From the NCBI GenBank assembly GCA_015657535.1, contig JADHZB010001741.1:23093-87092 (forward strand): a stretch of DNA of 64,000 nt, given 5' to 3'. The DNA is from Nephromyces sp. MM_2019. Lineage: Eukaryota > Apicomplexa > Aconoidasida > Nephromycida. Shown here piece after piece: positions 49,101 to 59,959 of the stretch (the stretch's first letter is position 1; every line of letters begins with the position of its first letter). The notes under the pieces are model-generated. The model did no database searches, was not told the origin of the DNA, and was given only the letters and a program-made list of their open reading frames with translations. Both the position numbers and the translations under genes were made by a program.

Positions 49101-51963
49101 ACATCTTCTTATATAAAGGGAAGACATGAAAGTACTCACTGAGTATTCCTTCCTTGCTGTTCTTTCCGTTCAGCTGGGTACTCGACAGTAACTCCTTTGA
49201 AGACTTCAATTCCTCCCCTCTGGATAGAGCTCTGAAATATGGGGCTTGATCACCGGGGGATGTTGGTATCAAGCCACCCTTCTTCGATAAAAGATCGAGA
49301 TACTTTGCTACATAGTCATCTTCATTTTTCTCAGCAGGAGCAGGCACTTCCTCGAGTGTGTTACTACCTCTTTGGGACGGCTTGGGATCTTCCTCGATTA
49401 CAGGGGTTGAAGAAAAACCTAGGACATTTGCTATCCAATGAGCCGGGGCAGCGGGCTCCTGAACGTAATATTGAAGCTCTACTTCAATGCAGCTGCGAAC
49501 GATTGAATTTGTGAAAAAACCCACTCATAGAGGAAATGCAAATTCCTAATGCAACACAGTAATTAATTGATGCTACATTAAGGGCTCTATGGAGTACTAT
49601 CAAATGCTACTCTAAGGGCTCCATGAAGTACTATCAAATGCTCCATCAGCTTCCATGAGGTAGAGTGGATCCGCTGTACCATGTATATCCTTATCATGGG
49701 CACCGACAACTATTAACTGAATGAGTAACGAAGGGCATATGCTAATCAATTCTTTTGCGAAGGTTACAAAACAGCTAAAGCCCCAACACAGGCGCTTATT
49801 ACAAAAATTTGGCAAGAGTCTTTAATAACAAGATGCAATTACATAACAGTTACTGTACATTCTTCATTTAGCGATAAAGATAGGTGGTCAGTAGTAATTC
49901 TGCCGCTCAACTTTCCAAGTTATTTTTTATAAGCCAGGCTACAAAAACATCTCCTAGTTAAGCTGATGTGTTTCAACTGGTGCCGCCCTATTTTTTCAGC
50001 ACTTTTGAAAATGTCAGTAGCAGCCTTGTGAGTAAACACTGCTGGCATTAGAGGCTTGAAAGGATGCCTGAAATCTGGAACTGCATCCAATTTGAGTGTC
50101 CAAAAAAAGCTAGACTTTAAGTTTTATTGATACTTTAATAATATCTCTTTAGCACATATGTTGCCCCATGCTTAATTCAAGTGCTACTTAGGCGTTCGGT
50201 CAATTATTTGACACGATGTTCAGCTTCGCGCATTATAGCAAACGGTAGCTACGGATCTACATGGGCTGTTGTTCACGATAACAACGCAAAGTGCAGGAGC
50301 TGGAATTCAGCGGATGTTACAGTTGCTATTTTTCCTGCAAGTTTAGCAGCTTTCCCAGATTCTAGTGTAGTTGTAAGCACAAGATGCCACTGCTGCATGT
50401 TCTAGCAATGCATGCATGTACAAATGACTTGAACACCGTTTATAGAAGGTATACGTATATCGAACCTCATACCTTCAAGCTGATGATCTTTTTTCAATTG
50501 TAAACTTCTATGCACCGTTTACTCTACCCCAAGTACTAAAGTTTTGTGCTACCTCTTTTTTAACTGTTAGAACCTCTGATGCTGGTTTTGGATCAGGAAT
50601 TGCTGGTGCCGCTGATGGCACATTTATTACGACTTCGGGCTGGCTAGCATAGATGCTGGAACTAGCACTGGAAGCAACTGCAAAATTGGGGCTGAAAGTT
50701 TCGCTACTATCAGGGCGGAGTACGGGTTGAGGACTTGGCGTCGAGCGGGTGGGAGGACTATATGATGGTTGCTGGAAGGTTTGCGTAGGACTGACAGGTA
50801 CCTTAGCAGTATAGCTGATATTGGGAGTCTCTACTGGACTCTCTGGCTCCTCTAACCTTTCATGCTGTGAAATAGGAGTACTTTTGACTTTTCCTCTGCT
50901 CGACTCCTTCTGGGATTCTTTTTTCTCCTTCGGATTTTTCGATTTCTTAGGTTTAACGTCATACTCTTCCTAAAAAGTGGGTGCAATACACAGTGGGAGC
51001 TAATGGAGCCAAATACAGCAGCTTTTTTTCTGAGCTCTCTTTTAGAATTAGCAGTGTAATTCTCAGTTAGCGAGGGTTATTAAATTATGGTACTCTATGA
51101 CAATGCGACACTCCCGATAATTTTTTCAAATAGCTTATACCAACGCTATCAGGTGCCCATTGCCCCACAGATTTATTATGCCATTCCGCAAGCTGATGAG
51201 ATGTTCTTTTCTGATGTAAAAGATGCTCTACGCAACTTCATCTTTGATACTTGTTTAAGCGTATCTATTTGAGGCTATAAAAACACGTTTTTGGCGCAGC
51301 AAGGAACATCTAGTGAAAGCGAAGCTGGGAGCTGAGAGAGCGGGGCAGCAGCCTGTGGTGGCTTACCGTCACTCGCAACTGGTGCATTTCATTTATCAAC
51401 AAATAAAAACCCAAAGCAGTAGCATGTGACTTGCTTACCTGCATGGCTTAAAATTCGACAAAATGGGGAACGGATGGCAAAATGGTAAGGGCAGTTTAGC
51501 GTGCTATATCATTTGTAAAGTACTATTTTCTTCAAAACGAATTGTAACATGCAGTAAGTCTATAGCTCGAATGAGCTTGGTTTACAGAGCAGGGCCAATT
51601 TCGCAGTATGCTGGCAACCATGAGACAAGTTTATTTCGAGGTTTGGTTTCGAAATTCTATTTTAGGAAGAAGAGTCACAAACAAATATAGTGAGTGAGCA
51701 CTAGCTGCCACGTCGATACATCTTTTGCTTACTAGTTTAGGTGTCTGTGCTATTACCCTTCCGGCGGGAATTTTATCCTTCTCGCTGAGTGGAACGCTTG
51801 ATTGTGCAAAACCTAAGTAACTCCAAAACGCAAAGTCTCTCCCTTCATTTGCAGCTGCTGGTACTTCGCTTGAACTTTCTGTGCTGTTATGCCCAGGTGA
51901 TGCTACACTTGCTTCAGAAACCCCTGACGCGGTTGCATCGCCTCCTCCAAGCCACGTGAACAT
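46141..51963 (-). CDS. unrecognised large Ser-rich/coiled-coil protein (3' end unresolved)
   Basis: The start is ATG 51963. Exons 51963-51733, 50969-50553, 50389-50277, 49492-49140, 48764-48549, 47984-47600, 47168-46924 and 46279-46141 join with GT-AG signals and consistent phases, giving about 630 residues so far. The N-terminal 210 residues are acidic, Ser/Pro-rich and partly basic (KPKKSKNPKEKKE). Later comes ELQYYVQEPAAPAHWIANVL and a probable coiled coil around KIAKLQAEVAFLKERFDAVV. A basic helical stretch (FYRKALRRISKNYF) and GRFVYILEELVYQEKKLTFE follow. I recognise no catalytic motif; a structural or cytoskeletal role is possible but unsupported. The last donor (46141) is followed by intron, and the terminal exons were not found. 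Introns are 163-784 nt without TG/CA tracts. Confidence 0.65.
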
Positions 51964-52144
51964 TTTCTTAAGGCTGTATGGGTACCCATTCTCGCTTGGA
52001 AGTACATGTTATTAACATTATTTACAATGATAAAACAAAATTGAAATAGGGGCTTTTTACTTTACGTAGTTTTTTTTATTGTGGTTTGTGCAAGTCTGTC
52101 ACTTAAATGTGAATCTTCTTGGCTCGAGTAATTTTGGGCTTGAA

Positions 52145-52725
52145 TTAAACAATAAAAGCTATTGCTTTTTTGAAAGAGCATCTCTCCAGCAAATTTTCAA
52201 AAGGTTGATATGATTCTTGCTGAGAGTTCTTGAACTGAATGGGGTTGAAAGAGTTCTGCTGGCTGTTTAGAGGTACACCATAATGGAACTAACCTTCCCG
52301 TCTGACCCAAAGCATGGAAAGCAAGCAATTTTTTGGCACTATTATCACTTGAAGCTGTAAAATCTATGGCGCCATTCTTGATAAACCGAGCTGCCTTTAA
52401 GGCTCTGGATTAATTCCGTTTTTTAGCTGCTACCCAATGCTAAATATTCGCTGATGGTAGAATCCTGCTGCGGCGCTATTTTAGAAACCTTTCCCACTAC
52501 AAATAATAAGTAAATGCATCGAAGCGTATTCAGCAGGAGTTCATGACATATTTTGTTTAGCCGTGTGCAACGGCCGATGGATATTGCATGAGCTTGCTAA
52601 TATACACCTGCTCATTTGTGTGGTGGCATGTTTTGTAGTATTAACATTTCTACGTGTCCATTTAACTTGGCATAAGCAAGATATCGCACTGTATGACCTA
52701 GGTAAAAACTTGCTTTAGCGCTGGC
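52145..52725 (-). CDS. ankyrin-like protein with approximately 30-nt introns (5' end unresolved)
   Basis: The last three exons, 52475-52434, 52404-52294 and 52262-52145 (TAA at 52145), join in phase across introns of 29 and 31 nt. Both introns begin GTAG or GTTAG and end CAG. They encode FIKNGAIDFTASSDNSAKKL and end ERCSFKKAIAFIV. Upstream, an open stretch at 52725-52615 encodes HTVRYLAYAKLNGHVEMLI, which fits the ankyrin pattern of two helices with A..NGH.E.L. A second piece near 52560 reads NIHRPLHTAK. I could not join these to the terminal exons. The gene lies 181 bp upstream of, and on the same strand as, the large gene starting at 51963. Confidence 0.5.
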
Positions 52726-55700
52726 TGCTACCCCTTTCACAAAATGTTAACCCCTGTCTGGTAATATTTGCTGTGAGCGTCTGGATCTCTTTAAGAGGTG
52801 CTACTTTCCTTTATAACGCATCTCTCCGCGAATGCGCCTAAAGATGTTTAAACAAAGCCGCATATGCTAATTGAAAACACGTAATATACTACGATGTTCA
52901 TCTATTCTTTTCTTAAGCATTTGTATGCCTTCTAGAATATAACTTTTTGAAATATCATATGATTTTCACGACATTATACTTTGTGTATAAATACACCAAG
53001 TGGAGGTTGCTCTGAACCTTATTGCAGCATCTTACTATAGCGTAGTAGGAAGCCATTGTTTCATAAAATTGGTAGTCTGCATTTGGTTCCTCAGATGAAA
53101 AGGTATACCTCATTCATCACATTGTTGTGCTTGCATTTTTTTACTATGCATTGTTGTATATCGCTAGTATATTCTTTCATTATGCTCTAAGTCGGTATAG
53201 TGCAGCTTAGATGGTAGCATTTTATTCAAGCAGCCGAACATTAGCGTTCACGCCTTGACAAAACCCATTATATCAAATGAGGGTACGACATATTCCCACT
53301 TCTCGGTTACTCTATAGCAACTAGAGTGATTTCGAGCGCTAATCGCGTTTTAAGTGATTAAAGCTAGAGATACAAGATGCTGCGTGTAAGGTTGCATACT
53401 TCATAAGTTGTATCCACGCAAGTACTCAAGCTTAAAAATATTCGTAGCTATTATAAAGCATATATTCGATTGTATATGTAAACTAACGCTGACCTCTAAT
53501 TTTGATGAGTGTGTGCACATTCATAGTTGATATCAAACAGTTTGGATGAATGAATATACTCCTTCCTCTTCGATAGATACATGCTAACTCAAGTTTAGGG
53601 AGAGGCCTAGCTAACCCACCTAAAAGTATAAGGCACTTAAAAGCACAATCGCAGCAATAGGTATGAATGCTTACCTAGGCCGGGACTATTACTTCAGCCC
53701 CCATGAAGCTCGTCGTTCCTTGCTAGCATATGCTTCATTGATGAGAATTATAATTAGCTACTAATGGGAGAAGCGATTGCAACTTTACATTAATAGCGCG
53801 TTTTTTACACGACTGGCGCTCGGGCATGCGCTTAAAATGGTTGTGCGCAAAATTTTGTATACAAATTCGCTTATATAAGCTTTTATGATCGTTTCACCGT
53901 TTAAACTATTCGATACATCAGGTATCTTCATTGCATTCCTGCTCTCGTGCTACTCATCTGGGCTCCCTGAAGTATGTATGGGGGGCCAGAAAATTGTTTC
54001 ATGCATGAGCGCAGTGTATAACCCCGTATATATCGGTGAGGTATTCTGTATAAGTTCACCGATTATATCTAGTTCAGGGAATAGGCTAAGCCTTATCATC
54101 TGCCGGGCTAGGAGGAGTACCACGGAGTAACAGAGACCTCCTCAATGAATTGCTCCTAATCAACTATTGAATGCCTTCTAGTGACGTAGTCAAGAGCCTA
54201 TATTTTACCTACATGTAGGTGCCAGCTTGACCCGCACAAGCTAGGTCTCTTCACCTGCACAAGCTAGGTTTCTCCACACTTTGAAACTAGCGAGTATAGC
54301 ATTCTATAAACTAGAGAGATTAATTAAACAAATTAGTAGCCTGTGCAGGCTACTACATGAGTAGTTTCGTAAATATACAATAGATGCAACTATTTCGTGA
54401 TAATACTCCCTTTTTCATTTTGTTGCAACTTTTTACGAAGCATATTTTGCTACACACTCTAGCCAACTTTGCCGTATTGCTGACTAGAAAAAAAACCATC
54501 TACTAGATTAGCAATGAGTTTGTTTGACGTGCAGCAGGAAGGACAAGTGTCGCTGTTGCTCATTCCCTATCGACTATCTAGAGGTTAAAGCTGCATCGAT
54601 CCAACATCTGAGAGGGAGCCACGCAAAAATCGCATAAATATTGGTTTAGTAGCAACGTTAGGTTACTAGCGATTCAGTAGCATAGAATTAGCGTAGAATG
54701 CTGAAGCAGAACTGTAAAAAAGTAGAAATTACGGCTTGATTACTTGCGGTAAGGCACAACTTGCGCATACTGCAAGGTATCTCTTCATCATCGCACCTCC
54801 ATTCTTCCTTGCCAGTATCCGTATTACATAGCCTATTGAATCCAAATGGTAGAGAAATTACAATCTTCCTTTCGGCTTCGTTTATCTAAGAACCAGGATC
54901 ATTAAAAAGCCTTGATAGGGCATAAATTATCCACTGAATGGCGATTAATCTCCCAAATAGCTTATTTTCATAATTAATATACGTTTAGAAATTCCATAGC
55001 CTCTAAAAAGATCGTTTCTACTGTGGTCCTGCTGAATACTGCTTACTGCTACGCTTTAAAATGCGAAAAAAAATCATGAAGCTACTAAGAGCAGTTGGAG
55101 AACTATTTTGAGTATATAACCCACTCATGGTGTATGGCAGGTCTATCTTGGGTGTGATTGAAGCCACTATTTTGCTAAATTGATCGTATGTGCTAAGCGC
55201 TCTGTTTGCAGATGTTGACAGCTCTCTAACTAAGCATCATGATGACGAAGGCGTGTATTTTTGAGATGCTGCCAATGAAACTTCAACGATGAGCAAGATT
55301 TTCTTGAAAAAAACTAGCCAGTAAATGCAACTCACCTGATTTGCAAAAGCAAGCTGAACTTAATAATGTATATTCATTGAAGAAATAGTAAGATTTTCCC
55401 GCAGAACATTTTCATGGAAACTAGAGAAAATGGTTGTATAAATAAAACTAATGGTTGGCAGGAAAGGAATTGAGCATATGCTGCTCAGATTTATATTATA
55501 TTTTTCCAAGTATTGTACCAGCCAAAATATATTTATAGTATTGAGTTGCTTGTGCCTCTTGCACACAAGGAATAAAAGTTCTTTGTATTAATACCTGCTC
55601 TTAGCAATCTCCCTTCATAATTCAAGAGCAAGTCTTGAAAACTTTCCCGGACCAACATTGATATTTATAAGTTTTTTCCGTATTTATATCTATTATTTTC

Positions 55701-56139
55701 TACATAAATATATTACTATTGTTGAACTCTAGAATTCTTAGTTTGCCTAATAAAAAATAAACGTAAAACATATATAATAGTTAATAATGGAGCTGACAAT
55801 TTTTTTTTTATATAAAATTGGACAGTTCTAACGAATTAAACAAGTTTTTGTTATTTTGCATTTTAAGAGCCGCAAAAACTCGTTAAAATTACAAAAATGT
55901 AGTCCGTTTAATATATCTTTCCTTATTTTTTGTTATCTTGCATTTTGCAAAACGCAAAACTCCTTAAAAAATACGAAAATTTAATTTAATAAATCGGTGT
56001 TTAATAAGTGTTATCCTGCGTTTTATGGGCCACTAAAACTCCTTAAAAATGCGAATATCTATTCAAATATATATGCCCTTCTTAGCGTGGAAAAAATCAC
56101 CCCCCGGGAGATTTGGAGTCTTCCCCGCAGTCCCCACCT
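52726..56139. other. no resolved gene
   Basis: The first few hundred bases may hold 5' exons of the ankyrin-like gene. Beyond that I see only short open frames, such as plus 53885-54130. There is a pair of short direct repeats with CTAGGT(C/T)TCT near 54240-54275 and a hairpin at 54334-54355. The last 400 bases are very AT-rich, except for a short CCCCCCGGG patch at 56100. Confidence 0.35.
54334..54355. repeat. inverted repeat, 10-bp arms, 2-nt loop
   Basis: TAGTAGCCTG, then TG, then CAGGCTACTA: the arms are exact reverse complements. It is in a region without a resolved gene, and I see no U-tract or other sign of function. Confidence 0.85.
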
Positions 56140-56690
56140 TTAGCATTGCAGCTCAAAATAAAAATTTAACAAAGATTTAAATGACGTGCAGAAAAAGAGG
56201 GAAACCTTAGTGTGCATACACTTCACACCCTTGCGCGCTTGCTCCCTCGAACATATACAAATATAGGCTTTTTTCAACATATCGCATGTTCTAAGCCAAT
56301 GGGGCGCCAACCTCTCTCCACAAACGGCCCGCAGTGAAGTGCGCCAAGCCATGTGCAAGCCAGGCCTCCGGAAAAAAACCGCACACACACGCACACAACA
56401 AACACCATACACACACAACGCACAGACACAACACACACGCAACGCACAGACACACCACACACACACACGACACACACGCAGCAGCATCCGTATAACTCCT
56501 CAGCATTAAACGAACCAAGGCAACTAAATCTGCTAACCTTTGCCTGAGGATGATTGCATCTTCGCATATTTTACGTTATCATATATATAACATAAAGCTT
56601 ACTCCTCATATATTTATATGGCACGTTTAGACAAGTTTCTTTTTGCTTCTTGACATCAAAGAGAGATTCCCACTGTTCTGCTTCTCGCAT
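56140..56690 (-). CDS. small unrecognised protein, 3 exons
   Basis: Exons 56690-56603, 56559-56478 and 56365-56140 join in phases 1 and 2, giving 131 codons from ATG 56690 to TAA 56140. The first intron is only 43 nt. The second (112 nt) holds a CA-rich tract. The sequence has helical stretches (AIILRQRLADLVALVRLMLR) and a hydrophilic tail with five cysteines near the end. It could instead be the 3' part of a larger gene whose previous exon lies at 56804-56703. I recognise no family. Confidence 0.45.
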
Positions 56691-56702
56691 CAGGATGCAT
56701 GC

Positions 56703-56804
56703 TTACTTCTTATGATAGGCTCCAAATTGTTTTCCTGGTAGCTTTATGGACTCCTTCATTTCTGCAAGTGTTTCTTTATAGGTTCCTCCTGTTTTTGCAA
56801 AGTG
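56703..56804 (-). CDS. terminal or internal exon, unrecognised
   Basis: After an acceptor at 56805 there is a clearly protein-like frame (FAKTGGTYKETLAEMKESIK, then LPGKQFGAYHKK). It ends at TAA 56703 unless the overlapping GTAAGC at 56706 is used as a donor. If it is a donor, the phase does not match the next minus-strand exon. Upstream exons were not found. Confidence 0.4.
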   Translation of the reverse strand, partial: HFAKTGGTYKETLAEMKESIKLPGKQFGAYHKK

Positions 56805-57190
56805 CTTAGATATTTTTTTTGAGGAGGTCCTTTATCAAAAAAACATATTCTTGTTAATGAATGGGAGTGCATGTTCATATATGGGTGTGGGGATAGAGAT
56901 ATATATATTATGTTAATTCTAACGCACCCATACACACATTTGACTGTTGTATCATGTTAATTCTAACACATACACATAATTGACTGCTGTATCATCTTAA
57001 AAACAACACATGCACGCACAATTGACGGTGCCCTGTTCTACGATTGTTGTTTCACTCCTTTAAAATCGGGGCACGCATGCATAAGTAGATGGCCCCTCTT
57101 GTTTTTTTAATAGAAATCATCATTCTCAAAGCATATACAAAATTCACACGCTGAAGGGATCCCTACAAGTTTGTTGGGTTTAAGTGCAAT

Positions 57191-57226
57191 ATATATAAGT
57201 ATTATATATATATAATACTTATATAT
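57191..57226. repeat. perfect 36-bp AT-rich palindrome
   Basis: ATATATAAGTATTATATA followed directly by its exact reverse complement. It could extrude as a cruciform or simply be a low-complexity fold. Confidence 0.9.
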
Positions 57227-57830
57227 CTGTGAGCCAGCCTGAGAATCCTACTACTCTGCTACTTTTATGCATATTCTAAGCGACAGAATCGATGGATTTT
57301 GACCGGAAATCTAGAGAAGAAGAGGCAATCTAGATGTGTATAGCAGCACAATCAGCTGTTTAAAGAAGAGGATAATTTCCTGTTTATTTATACCCTCTTG
57401 GTATTCCCATCATCATATCAGAAGTTAGAAAATTTTGAAACTCTTTGATTTGTTTGATCCAGATTCCTCTTTATTTTACGCTTCAACTATATTTCATCTT
57501 CATCATCCTACCGGCCATTGATTTTCTAAACAGACTTGAGATTGTACTGAGATGAACACAGGTAGGGGATATTTTATATTCTTTCAAGCGGGTTGAAAAT
57601 AGTAATTTTTTTCATCTCAATTTACATGATTCTTTGAGGAAGAAAAAATATGATCTTTTCCTCTAAAAAGAACTCTTTCTTGTGTGTGCTAATAAAGCTG
57701 CTTGTGTGTGTGGTGATAAAGCTGCTTATGCGTGAGTGCTGACTCTTCTTTTATGTGTGTGCTCGTGGTCCCTGTTCTGCTTCTCTCAATCGCTCTTTTT
57801 GCTTATATCAGCGAGTGCTATTTATCACAG

Positions 57831-57990
57831 GCAGAAGAGGTATTCTGCCATAATATCCGAAAGTTTTGCTAAGAGCCTCCACTTAGAGGCTGAGATATCT
57901 CAAAATTTGTTGCTTTTTGTTTTTTTCGATATTTTTTCGGTATTTTATATAGGAGGAATTATTTTCTTAATTTTAGTTGCTTTTTCGTGA
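57831..57990 (+). CDS. candidate terminal exon of a tail-anchored small protein
   Basis: After a TTTATCACAG acceptor the frame encodes a helical, hydrophilic stretch (AIISESFAKSLHLEAEISQN). A hydrophobic segment of about 25 residues follows, ending at TGA 57988, as in a tail-anchored membrane protein. A possible first exon with ATG and a GTAGGG donor lies at 57552-57561, but the phases do not match directly. I recognise no family. Confidence 0.35.
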
Positions 57991-59959
57991 AATTTCTATT
58001 GTTTTTGGGTTAGAAGAACATTTTTTTGCATGAAAGGCTGATGAAATAGCCTGAGGATTAGACTTCTCACGATTAGAATTTCTCGAAATGAGTTTTGCAC
58101 CTTGAAGAAGCTAGAGTTAGGCTAAGCTTGAGATTCTGCCATGGTTTGCTCTGAAGGTTCTTTAGACCGAGGAATCTCTTTTTGAAGGATCTGTCTGGCG
58201 AAGAAGTGAAAGCATTTGCGATTTTAACAACTGTGTGTTACTTTAGTTGGAATGAAAGAGCGAGAGAGAGAAAGAGATAAAGGAAGAGAGAGAGCTTTAT
58301 AGAGATATATATAGTGAGATATGCCGAGAGATATATACAAGGAGATATAGATTGAGATGAATGCAGTTGTTTATATAGAGTTGTACATAAATACGTATGC
58401 ATGCATACACAAGCACACACACATATATACATACATATTAAACTTTCTGAGTGAGTACCTTAGCTTCTCAGAATGGCTTTAATCACACGTTAATGCTAAG
58501 AAATACTTTGCTCCTTAGCAATTGCTTTTTTAAGTTTAAGATTCCTTAGCACTTCGAGCGTTTTTTTGTGTGTGTGCGCTTCTCCTTCTTTCTAAAAAGT
58601 TTAGGAAAAACTGCCTGATGAATACCCTCTTTTTAGGTTCTTGCATATTCTACCTCCTGTTTTTGTGCCATTCGCACACACTGCTTCATAGTCGTGTGCT
58701 TCTTGTTTAGTTTTTTAGACCCTGCAGCAACTCTTGTAGTACCAGTGTGTTTTCTTCAAATATCCTTGTGAGTTCCCTCAAATGATTTTGTGCACAGAAT
58801 CTTTCTCATCCCTAGTAGCTATGTGTGTGTGGTTTTTCATGACATTCTCTCGAATTTCCGCGCTTTTACTCTGGGTAACCCAGCCATAACCCTTTGCTAG
58901 GGTTCGGGATATTCGTGATAAACATTGTTTGTATACTGAGCGCCTCTTCTTCTCTTTGGGTTATATATTAGCTCTGAATATACTGATTGCATTAATACTG
59001 TAGTTTTGCTGCGAAACACTAGCATTTGAGCTGCTTTTGAAAAGAAATTTCATCGTTAAATCCTTCGGAATTGTGTGTGATGTGTATGTTATGTGTATTG
59101 CATGTGTTGCTCTGCTTTTGAGGATTGTGCAATATCACTTTTTGTTCGTGAAAAGGCAACGAAAACTGCTGTTGTGTGTCTGTGCAAATGTGTTCCTAGC
59201 AAAGCTACTAGACAATTATTTTAGATTTCATTTTAAGCTCATAAAATATCCTACTCGCGCTTTTAAAATAAAATTAGCTGAGTGTATGTACACTGCATAT
59301 TATGAGCTTACGCTGCGTTCATGCGCTATGCTTTCTGTGCATCCGCACACACAGTTGGTGCATAGTGTATATGCTATCTACATGTCTTCAATGGACTTTT
59401 TGCACTTCACCTATTCAGGGTGCACTAGCATCCATGATACATGCGGGCTTGTATGTGTAACCACGAGAAGGTCACCTCATGTATCTCACGCAGCGCACAC
59501 CTCAAGGCATGGCTATGAAGTATAATTTTAATAGTGCAGAGCATAAAACGCGTGAATGTCACTGGATAACGCACATAGCATGACACTCAAAATATTTACC
59601 TCCAGCTTTCAACATGTATGTATGTCTATGTGTGTGTGTATATGCTATTCGTTGTTTGGTTCTTTCTGTGTGTGTGCCGGTATATCTATGTGTGCTATTA
59701 TCTCTGCGTGTGTCTGAGATTCTGTGTCTCTCTTAATGCCTGTTTCCACCTATTCCGCCCTACAGAGAGCTTTTTTCTGTGTGTGTGTGTGTGGAGATCT
59801 TTTTCCGCGTGTTTCTCTCTTATCTTCCACCTACTTTCCCCCCCTCTTACAGAGAGCTTATCCCATGTGTGTGCGTGTTTTTTTTATACATCTTTCTCTC
59901 TCTTCTTCTACCTACTCTCTCCCTACAGAGCATCTACTTGATAACAATACACACATATC

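Larger units (their letters stand above)
56805..59959. other. mostly non-coding, one candidate terminal exon
   Basis: The stretch holds a 36-bp AT palindrome (57191-57226), AT-rich spacers and TG/CA patches that increase toward 59.6 kb. One plus-strand terminal exon (57831-57990) is listed separately. A 162-codon plus frame at 59037-59525 lies in TG-biased sequence and is not supported. The last 300 bases before 59960 are pyrimidine-rich and probably belong to the transporter's 5' leader. Confidence 0.35.

Noticed and set aside
50181..50405. 74-codon plus-strand frame
   Set aside because: It is antisense to a well-supported minus-strand exon (50389-50277).
51087..51272. 61-codon plus-strand frame inside an intron of the large gene
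   Set aside because: The peptide looks fairly protein-like, but there is no start context or splice partner; a nested gene cannot be supported.
59037..59525. 162-codon plus-strand frame
   Set aside because: It has no motif and a TG-biased composition that depletes stops, and it has no splice or homology support. It stays possible but is not listed as a gene.
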